Made by a program: the position numbers and the translations under genes
Shown here: piece after piece, positions 33,834 to 38,785 of the stretch
Layout: every line of letters starts with the position of its first letter
Position numbering within the stretch: the first letter of the stretch is position 1
NCBI GenBank assembly: GCA_947089425.1
Contig: CAMUKG010000015.1
Span: 1 to 38,785 of the forward strand
Direction: 5' to 3'
Length of the DNA stretch: 38,785 bases
Source: an uncultured Clostridia bacterium
GTDB taxonomy: Bacteria; Bacillota; Clostridia; Christensenellales; Pumilibacteraceae
The notes under the pieces: generated by a model
Told to the model about the DNA's origin: nothing
Database searches by the model: none
The model's input: only the letters and a program-made list of their open reading frames with translations

Positions 33834-33864
33834 TGCAAAGATTCTCCGAAAAGGTACTACCCGT

Positions 33865-33893
33865 ATTCTACCACATTTTTGCCGCTTTGTCAT
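33865..33893 (-). promoter_or_regulatory. promoter of the ABC exporter pair
   Basis: Read on the minus strand: ATGACA (33893-33888), a 17-base spacer and TAGAAT (33870-33865). The leader would be about 25 bases. The rest of the 335-base gap up to dnaN is AT-rich and shows no gene and no DnaA-box cluster. Confidence 0.6.
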
Positions 33894-34071
33894 GTTTTTT
33901 GCGCGTTTCAATTTAAGCCGCGCGTTTTGTTCGCTTTTTTGTCGCATATTTCGCCTATTATTATGTATGCGCCCGTTCGTGTATCGTCACCGCGACTATT
34001 TTAGTTGTTGTAATGCGGCTAAAAGAGTAAAATATAAAAAGAAAAGAATTTTTCAGTTGAGCTCGATTTAA

Positions 34072-34100
34072 TTGACGGCGGACCCGTTTTGCGATATAAT
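34072..34100 (+). promoter_or_regulatory. dnaN promoter
   Basis: TTGACG (34072-34077), a 17-base spacer and TATAAT (34095-34100). Transcription would begin about 34107, giving a leader of about 60 bases before the ATG at 34169 and excluding an in-frame ATG at 34106. Confidence 0.8.
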
Positions 34101-34168
34101 ATTTCATGTATATAAAAGAGCTATCGAGGCTCGCTATACGTAAAAGAATTCAGCGGAGAAAAAAGCGT

Positions 34169-35275
34169 ATGAAGATTATTTGTAACGGAGCGGATTTGTC
34201 GGATGCGGTAAGCAAGGTGTATAAGGCGGCGTCCGCGCGCACCACCAACGTAATACTCGAAGGCATAAAACTCAAAGCGGCGGAAGGAAGTTTAACCCTC
34301 ACCGCCACCGACTTGGAGCTTGCAATCGAAAAGTGCATTGTTGCCGACGTTCTCATCGAGGGCGAAACGGTTGTGCCCGGCAGATTCTTTGCGGAGTTCG
34401 TTAAAAAACTCACGTTCGACAGAATAGAGCTCAGCTTGACCGACGCGAACCAACTTAAAATAAAATACACCGACAGCGAGGGAATGCTTCAATGTATGAA
34501 CCCCGCCGAATATCCGCAAATAAAAGAGCTAGGCGAAGCTCAATCGTTTACCGTTACGAAAAAAGATTTCCGCGACCTTGTGAATAAAATCGCGTTTTCG
34601 GTGAGCGCCGACGACGCGCGCCCCATGCTTAAAGGCGTGCTTTTGGAAATAGGAGACGATTCCGTTACGGGCGTGGCTCTCGACGGCTACCGTCTTGCCA
34701 AGTGCGTGAAACCGCTCGAAAAGACTACCGCAATGATGAGCGCGGTTGTTCCCGCCCGTTGCCTTATGGAAATTTCAAAACTGCTCGAAGACAACGAAGA
34801 CCCCATAGAGGTGCGCATTCAGCGCAACTATATGCTTGTGGATTTGGGGCATACGAGAGTTACCACCCGTTTGCTCGACGGCGACTTTATAAACTATAAA
34901 CAGATTATTCCGGGTTCGTTCGAGAGCACTGTCACCGTTCCCAAAGAACAATTCGAGTCGGGACTCGAACGCGCTATTTTGCTTGCCCGCTCGGATAAAA
35001 ACAACCTCGTTCGCTTTGACGTGAAAGAGGGCGTTATGCAATTATCCAGCAACAGTGACATAGGCAATATAACCGAAAAAATTCCCGTTAAGCTCAACGG
35101 ACTCGACATTGCAATCGCGTTTAACGCTCGCTATTTTACCGAACTGTTGCGATATATAGACTGCGACAATATTGTGATAAAGTTCATAAATTCGGTAAGC
35201 CCTTGCGTGGTTGTTCCCGCAGGCGGAGTTGAAGATTTCATGTATCTTATTTTGCCCGTTCGCATGCTCGGCTAA
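34169..35275 (+). CDS. dnaN: DNA polymerase III beta sliding clamp
   Basis: A 368-residue clamp of usual length (about 366). It starts MKIICNGADLSDAVSKVYKA, as in Gram-positive DnaN, and includes LTATDLELAIE, the interdomain motifs VPGRFFAEFVKKL and DARPMLKGVLLEI, and the ending YLILPVRMLG, which matches the conserved DnaN C-terminus (LILPVR). It forms the ring that tethers polymerase to DNA. GGAG is 11 bases upstream of the chosen ATG. Unusually, dnaA and recF are not next to it; the neighbours are an ABC exporter and a tRNA. This may be the only copy moved from the origin or a second copy. Confidence 0.96.
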   Translation: MKIICNGADLSDAVSKVYKAASARTTNVILEGIKLKAAEGSLTLTATDLELAIEKCIVADVLIEGETVVPGRFFAEFVKKLTFDRIELSLTDANQLKIKYTDSEGMLQCMNPAEYPQIKELGEAQSFTVTKKDFRDLVNKIAFSVSADDARPMLKGVLLEIGDDSVTGVALDGYRLAKCVKPLEKTTAMMSAVVPARCLMEISKLLEDNEDPIEVRIQRNYMLVDLGHTRVTTRLLDGDFINYKQIIPGSFESTVTVPKEQFESGLERAILLARSDKNNLVRFDVKEGVMQLSSNSDIGNITEKIPVKLNGLDIAIAFNARYFTELLRYIDCDNIVIKFINSVSPCVVVPAGGVEDFMYLILPVRMLG

Positions 35276-35314
35276 AATATTTTCGTTCCTCTCAAAAAAC
35301 ATTGCGAAATTCCC

Positions 35315-35343
35315 TTGCGTTTTTCGCCCGTTTATAGTAAAAT
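35315..35343 (+). promoter_or_regulatory. tRNA-Thr promoter
   Basis: TTGCGT (35315-35320), a 17-base spacer and TAAAAT (35338-35343), with a start expected about 35350, some 50 bases before the tRNA. Confidence 0.5.
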
Positions 35344-35398
35344 AAAAAAGCTCGGTTCGTCGCGTTCGCTTTTCGCCGCACTTCGATTCCGCGCTTAT

Positions 35399-35474
35399 GC
35401 TTCTGTGGCTCAGTTGGTAGAGCGAGTGATTCGTAATCACTAGGTCAGCGGTTCAAGTCCGCTCAGAAGCTCCA
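35399..35474 (+). tRNA. tRNA-Thr (CGT)
   Basis: A full cloverleaf. The acceptor stem is GCTTCTG/CAGAAGC (7 bp), the D arm GCTC/GAGC, the anticodon stem AGTGA/TCACT with loop TTCGTAA (anticodon CGT, reading ACG), and the T arm AGCGG/CCGCT with loop TTCAAGT. The discriminator is T and the CCA end is encoded. The T-arm region has a partial copy about 1 kb downstream (36496-36510). Confidence 0.97.
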
Positions 35475-35481
35475 CAAAAAT

Positions 35482-35520
35482 ATGTCGTAATTTGTCGAAA
35501 GATAAATTGCGGCATTTTTT
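35482..35520 (+). terminator. rho-independent terminator after tRNA-Thr
   Basis: Stem ATGTCGTAATTT/AAATTGCGGCAT (12 pairs counting two G-U), a loop of about ten bases, then TTTTTT. It lies 8 bases after the tRNA end. Confidence 0.75.
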
Positions 35521-35684
35521 ATAAAAATTTTGTCACAAAACGGTATTGTTGACAAACTCAGTCAACAATTATGTGATTAAGGGAAATAGTCATAAAGTAA
35601 ACTGTATTGTGAGTGCGTAAGCCCCGAAGACGGGCGGTAGTCGCTTTTTTTATTTTCCGAAAATTATATAAGGGAGAAAATACT

Positions 35685-36274
35685 TTGGAGGAAGATATAT
35701 GGAAGAAAGCCAAAAGTAATGCGGTAAATGTAATGCAAAACAGCGGTTGGGTGCAATGGATACACGAGGGAACGAATCCCGCAATGACAAGCACGGAAAA
35801 AACATTTAATATTGCTTTATCTATATTGAGTTTAGGTAAACATTGCGCGATGTGTATGAATATAAACGGCTGTTGTTTTCCGCGCAACAATATGCCCGAG
35901 TATCCGCTGCACCCGAACTGCCACTGTAAATTGATGCCGATAGACAGAGTTTGGGCGACGGCGGAATGCCCGATAGGGAAATTCGAAAACTATATTTTAA
36001 TCCTGTTGAAAATAAAGGCAAAAAAGAGTTGTTTGAAAGTTGGGGATATGCTAAAATAGACTCGACTTGATTACAACAAGAATTTGAGAGACAAGCAAGA
36101 GAGAAGTATGAAAGCGGCAATTTCAAATTGGGTAAGTTGGACAATCATGGGCAACGTATTAATATAGAAATAGAATTGCCGAGAAAAGACAGGATAGGTA
36201 CGGTAAAATTTATATCGGGTTGGATGGTGTATCCAAACGGAAAGATACAAAACACAACACCGTATGGAGGATAA
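35685..36274 (+). pseudogene. broken MuF-like protein with toxin-like C-terminal domain
   Basis: A TTG start with AGGGAG 8 bases upstream opens a 124-residue frame ending at 36059. It includes CAMCMNINGCC and YPLHPNCHCKLMPI, the Cys/His block typical of phage Mu gpF/SPP1 gp7-type head proteins (HPNCHC). After FENYI the reading continues in another frame (FNPVENKGKKELFESWGYAKID) if one T is restored to the four-T run 35995-35998. That frame is then cut by TGA at 36068-36070 and resumes (LQQEFERQAREKYESGNF, GKLDNHGQRINIEIELP, SGWMVYPNGKIQNTTPYGG) to the stop at 36274. The C-terminal part has the look of DUF6883-type domains found at ends of polymorphic toxins. So there are two lesions, a frameshift and a nonsense codon. 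The intact form would be about 196 residues. The following gene looks like its immunity partner. Confidence 0.72.
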
Positions 36275-36275
36275 T

Positions 36276-36479
36276 ATGAAAGAATACAGTAGGGTGAGGC
36301 TTATAGTGGAGAAGGATAAATATGCGCGAGAAGGCGTGCATAAAGGAATGGACGGTTGGATATGCGATCCGCGCAATATAAACGGACAATGGCTTGTTTG
36401 GTTTGATCAATATGGAGAGTTACCGAATATTGCAACAATCGAAGTTAAAGAAGAAGATTTGGAAGCAATGTACGAGTAA
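36276..36479 (+). CDS. small immunity-like protein of the MuF toxin module
   Basis: A 67-residue acidic, soluble protein (VRLIVEKDKYAREGVHKGMDGWICDPRN, then WLVWFDQYGELPNIATIEVKEEDLEAM), probably a small beta-barrel-like fold. It starts 1 base after the stop of the degraded toxin frame, with GGAGG 5 bases upstream inside that frame, so it was translationally linked to it. An in-frame ATG at 36264 lies before the ribosome site and was not used. The reading frame is intact although its partner is broken, as expected for an orphan immunity gene. The immunity role is inferred from position and size. Confidence 0.68.
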   Translation: MKEYSRVRLIVEKDKYAREGVHKGMDGWICDPRNINGQWLVWFDQYGELPNIATIEVKEEDLEAMYE

Positions 36480-36495
36480 ATTATTTGATTATGAG

Positions 36496-36510
36496 CAGCG
36501 GTTCAACTCC
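36496..36510. repeat. partial T-arm copy, possible worn attachment site
   Basis: CAGCGGTTCAACTCC matches the tRNA-Thr T-arm CAGCGGTTCAAGTCC (35446-35460) at 14 of 15 positions and in the same orientation. Integrating elements that use a tRNA 3' end leave such copies at the far end, but the match stops before the acceptor stem, so it is short and uncertain. Confidence 0.4.
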
Positions 36511-36561
36511 CCTTGAAAAATCGCAAAATATCTTTTTGTAGCCAATTCACAAGTGTGTCGG

Positions 36562-36628
36562 TCTAAAAGTCTTCTGACTTTAGATCGATTTTCACGTTTT
36601 CGGGGCATTTTCGGGGCATTTTTGCCCG
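36562..36628. other. hairpins and GGGGCATTTT repeat in a gene-free gap
   Basis: The gap 36480-36800 holds no convincing gene. It contains a hairpin TCTAAAAGTC/GACTTTAGA (36562-36584), two direct copies of CGGGGCATTTT and a GGGCA/TGCCC hairpin (36611-36628). Read on the minus strand this could be the remains of the end of an integrase-like gene near an attachment site, but that is only an impression. Confidence 0.35.
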
Positions 36629-36653
36629 AAATACAGCCGACGAACAAAAAACG

Positions 36654-36697
36654 AATGACCGAGTACGGAAAATATGTCGTTCGCGGTCATTTTTTAT
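36654..36697 (+). terminator. candidate terminator
   Basis: Stem AATGACCG (36654-36661) and CGGTCATT (36684-36691), an AT-rich loop of about 22 bases, followed by a T run (about 36690-36695). The long loop makes it weaker than a classic terminator. Confidence 0.5.
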
Positions 36698-36809
36698 TTG
36701 GAAAACAGTAAAAATTTTTCGTCAAACACACTCTTGCTTGCCACTACTAAAAGTATCCCCCGACAAGATTTGAACATAGTATACAAAACAAAGGTGTAAC
36801 GAAATAAAC

Positions 36810-37043
36810 CCACCTTATTCTTTACAAACGCTCCGCAAAATGCTTTTCGACAAATTCGGAAAAGACATATATATAGCATACGGCGAAGGCAATTCGGTAG
36901 TCTTTACTGCCGACGTGCAGGTAAGCAAACCGTTTCTCGGTTGGTGTCGCTCGTTTGGCAATATGCTAAAAGTGACTGCTCCGCAATTGATAGCGGACAA
37001 AGTAAAAGAGTTTTTGACGGCAACGGCGGAGCAGTATAAGTAA
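36810..37043 (+). pseudogene. C-terminal fragment of a WYL-domain transcriptional regulator
   Basis: About 77 readable residues. LRKMLFDKFGKDIYIAYGEG and VVFTADVQVSKPFLGWCRSFGN, then LKVTAPQLIADKVKEFLTATAEQY, match the last part of WYL-domain regulators (F-x-x-W...G...V...P..L..K..E.L...Y). The HTH and WYL core are absent, and upstream sequence shows no start or ribosome site. An ATG at 36840 exists but has no Shine-Dalgarno sequence. It is most likely a remnant left by deletion or insertion. Confidence 0.7.
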
Positions 37044-37053
37044 GGAGAAAACA

Positions 37054-37281
37054 ATGGCAGTATTTATTGAAATACTTTCGATTATATGGCAAGGTTTCCG
37101 GGGAACGCTGTACGGCATCGCACAGGGTATATATGAACTATTGCCAGCCGCAATGCAACTGAGAAAATTGGCAAGTTATTTCACGCCGCCGGGAATAGTT
37201 GCGTTATATTTCGGTGTACAGGCCGTAATTGTGACGGTACTGTTTTTCATTGCGCGGAAAGCAATGAAAAAGGTAAAGTAA
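37054..37281 (+). CDS. small membrane protein
   Basis: A 75-residue protein, not recognised. It has an N-terminal amphipathic or hydrophobic stretch (AVFIEILSIIWQGFRGTLYGI) and a clear C-terminal helix (about 48-68; GIVALYFGVQAVIVTVLFFIA) followed by RKAMKKVK. AAGGAG is 7 bases upstream. The position between a regulator remnant and rtcB suggests accessory DNA; some phage and toxin-antitoxin modules have proteins of this size, but no such claim is supported here. Confidence 0.6.
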   Translation: MAVFIEILSIIWQGFRGTLYGIAQGIYELLPAAMQLRKLASYFTPPGIVALYFGVQAVIVTVLFFIARKAMKKVK

Positions 37282-37294
37282 GCCGCTGTTTGTC

Positions 37295-37323
37295 TTGCTA
37301 AAATCACAAAAAAATGGTATAAT
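37295..37323 (+). promoter_or_regulatory. rtcB promoter
   Basis: TTGCTA (37295-37300), a 17-base spacer and a perfect TATAAT (37318-37323). The start is expected about 37330; AGGGAG (37332-37337) is then almost at the 5' end and 12 bases from the ATG. Confidence 0.7.
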
Positions 37324-37349
37324 GGCATAAAAGGGAGAGCGCATAAGCA

Positions 37350-38582
37350 ATGAAAATCATTCAGGGCAAATATAACGAAGCGAAAATATACACTGACGTG
37401 GTAGACGACGGAGCGGTTGCGCAGATACAAGCGATGTGCGATTCGCCCGTGTTTAAGCAATCGAAAATCCGTATAATGCCCGACGTACACGCAGGCGCAG
37501 GTTGTACCATAGGCACGACTATGACGATAACGAATAAGATCGTGCCGAATATGGTAGGTGTGGACATCGGTTGCGGAATGGAGCTTGTGCGCATTGCAGA
37601 AAAGAATATCGATCTTGCCGCGCTGGATAAATTGATATACGCGAAAATACCGTCGGGATTCAACTACCGCGATAAACATCACGAATACACAGAACAGATA
37701 GACCTTTCCGAGCTTCAATGCGCGAAACAGGTAAATACGGACTTGGCGTATGTCAGTCTCGGAACGCTCGGCGGCGGCAATCATTTCATAGAAGCGGACA
37801 AAGACGACGACGGAAATATTTATATCGTCGTGCATTCGGGAAGTCGGCACTTGGGTAAAGAGATAGCCGAACTCTATCAAAACGAAGGATACCGCAGATT
37901 ATGCGGCAATTCCAAAACGCAACTGCAAGACATAATAAAACGGCTTAAAGAAGAAGGTCGGGCGCAAGACATAGAAAAAGAGATACAAGCGGCAAAGAGC
38001 AAGCAGTCGGAAGTGTCGCAGGATATGGCATACGTCGAAGGCGAACTGTTTGACGATTATATTCACGATATGAAGATAACGCAACGCTTTGCCGTACTGA
38101 ACAGACAAGCAATGGTAGACGAAATCGTGCGCGGCTTGGGTTTGACCGTTGTTGAGCAATTCACCACCATACACAATTATATTGATACGGACAATATGAT
38201 ACTGCGCAAAGGAGCGGTGTCGGCGCGTAAGGGTGAGAAATTGCTCATACCAATCAATATGCGCGACGGCTCGTTGATTTGCGTGGGTAAAGGGAACGAC
38301 GATTGGAATCAAAGCGCACCGCACGGCGCGGGCAGGATATTGAGCCGCGGCAAAGCGCGGGCAACGCTTACCATGGACGAGTTCAAAAAAGAGATGTCGG
38401 GCATTTACACGACGTCGGTAAACCCTAACACATTGGACGAAAGCCCTATGGCGTATAAAACGATTGACGACATCGTGGATAACGTCGATCCGACAGTCGA
38501 GATAGTGAAGCGCATCAAACCGATATATAACTTTAAGGCGAGCGAAGAAGTATCGTTCGGCAAAAAGGCGTCGGGGAAATAA
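37350..38582 (+). CDS. rtcB: RtcB-type RNA ligase
   Basis: A 410-residue enzyme that joins RNA 3'-phosphate (or cyclic phosphate) to 5'-OH ends using GTP and Mn2+. Key blocks are present: PDVHAGAGCTIG (about 44-55), VGVDIGCGME (metal-binding Cys, about 71-80), GTLGGGNHFIE (about 137-147), VHSGSRHLGK (about 160-169) and HGAGR with the guanylated His (about 324-328). Length fits the short bacterial RtcB type. It has its own promoter and no archease, RtcA or RtcR next to it. Codon use differs from the large exoprotein genes (less CTC for Leu), which fits transferred or accessory DNA. It could act in tRNA or rRNA repair after RNA damage. Confidence 0.95.
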   Translation: MKIIQGKYNEAKIYTDVVDDGAVAQIQAMCDSPVFKQSKIRIMPDVHAGAGCTIGTTMTITNKIVPNMVGVDIGCGMELVRIAEKNIDLAALDKLIYAKIPSGFNYRDKHHEYTEQIDLSELQCAKQVNTDLAYVSLGTLGGGNHFIEADKDDDGNIYIVVHSGSRHLGKEIAELYQNEGYRRLCGNSKTQLQDIIKRLKEEGRAQDIEKEIQAAKSKQSEVSQDMAYVEGELFDDYIHDMKITQRFAVLNRQAMVDEIVRGLGLTVVEQFTTIHNYIDTDNMILRKGAVSARKGEKLLIPINMRDGSLICVGKGNDDWNQSAPHGAGRILSRGKARATLTMDEFKKEMSGIYTTSVNPNTLDESPMAYKTIDDIVDNVDPTVEIVKRIKPIYNFKASEEVSFGKKASGK

Positions 38583-38735
38583 AAAAACGGATAGAGATGT
38601 TGCGCAGCATATAAAACGTCTGCAGACCATATTAAGGTAAAGCGATTCAAAATACAGAAAAACGAGATTTTGTAGCACGCATCTATAAAAACGCGAGATT
38701 TCATAAAACACACACAAAACAAGACTTTCGAGAAA

Positions 38736-38780
38736 GCGCAATTCCCATAGGGATTAAAAAACAAAAATTTTATAAGAGTT
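38736..38780. repeat. right-end copy of a short inverted end repeat
   Basis: Read on the minus strand this is AACTCTTA, an AT-rich stretch, a T run, ATCCCTATGGGAA and TTGCGC, matching 36-79 read on the plus strand. The 200 bases after rtcB are otherwise AT-rich, with repeats of an AAAACGAGATTT/ACGCGAGATTT box (about 38658-38700), and hold no gene. Confidence 0.5.
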
Positions 38781-38785
38781 GCACT

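Noticed and set aside
33834..33947. Longer N-terminus for the upstream ABC half-transporter
   Set aside because: It crosses the minus-strand promoter and is a basic stretch not seen in the family.
34106..34168. In-frame N-terminal extension of DnaN
   Set aside because: The predicted transcript starts at about 34107, and DnaN proteins begin at the MKI segment.
33834..34168. Replication origin beside dnaN
   Set aside because: No cluster of TTATCCACA-like DnaA boxes or AT-rich 13-mers was seen, and dnaA is absent.
35611..35655. Hairpin GCCCCGAAGACGGGC followed by a T run, taken as a riboswitch or terminator
   Set aside because: The core stem is only about 4-5 pairs with mismatched flanks; it does not fit a riboswitch I know and is too weak to call a terminator.
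36068..36070. TGA as a recoded sense codon in the toxin-like frame
   Set aside because: TGA ends normal genes here (for example 4445-4447 and the exporter gene at 32076), and a separate frameshift is also needed.
37350..38582. An RNA-repair operon around rtcB
   Set aside because: No rtcA, rtcR, archease or Hen1/Pnkp gene is adjacent; only a regulator fragment and a small membrane gene precede it.

Overview
The window looks like a chromosomal segment of an uncultivated anaerobic Bacillota (Clostridia-like) bacterium, probably from a gut or other glycan-rich habitat. The grounds are: GGAGG-type ribosome sites, a Gram-positive style of lipoproteins and C-terminally anchored surface proteins, an LplB/LplC/YtcQ-type oligosaccharide importer without its own ATPase, a YugP-type metallopeptidase, and FIVAR, discoidin and X2-like modular exoproteins. 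This is inference; no rRNA or species marker is present. TGA is used as a normal stop codon.

Region 1 (about 190-13,524, all + strand) is a glycan-use locus. It holds a Gfo/Idh/MocA oxidoreductase, a GH78-like rhamnosidase, an AraC regulator, two importer permeases, a solute-binding lipoprotein and three secreted proteins: a laminin-G-like/Big_2 protein with a C-terminal anchor, a PKD-discoidin-glycosidase lipoprotein and a small laminin-G-like protein. Region 2 (14,324-23,588, + strand) continues the theme with three very large surface proteins: an X2/CBM lipoprotein, a double-discoidin FIVAR protein and a TIM-barrel glycosidase with many accessory domains. Together they suggest capture and cutting of a complex, possibly rhamnose-containing glycan at the cell surface, import of oligosaccharides, cytoplasmic trimming by the GH78-like enzyme and oxidation by the Gfo/Idh/MocA enzyme. 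Three of the exoproteins share an unusual Lys-Gly-Cys tail before a final membrane segment, and two neighbouring genes each carry a run of exactly nine G near the 5' end.

Region 3 (23,614-35,474) is mostly housekeeping: an unknown protein, a Myb-like DNA-binding protein, a YugP-type protease, a minus-strand set (GT8 glycosyltransferase, PlsC-like and CrtO-like acyltransferases) that looks like glycolipid synthesis, an XRE-membrane regulator, a hotdog thioesterase, a heterodimeric ABC exporter pair, dnaN and tRNA-Thr(CGT). Three gene-free stretches (13.5-14.3, 24.8-25.4 and 29.9-30.3 kb) hold related composite hairpin-rich repeats built from the same modules in the same order, with GTTGCC...GGCAAC ends that lie 1 to 11 bases after stop codons.

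Region 4 (35,475-38,785) begins at the tRNA and looks like accessory DNA: a broken MuF-like protein with a toxin-like C-terminus, an apparently intact immunity-like gene behind it, a partial copy of the tRNA T-arm that could be a worn attachment site, a WYL-regulator fragment, a small membrane protein and rtcB with its own promoter. The two outermost ends of the window carry a similar 44-45 base sequence in opposite orientation.
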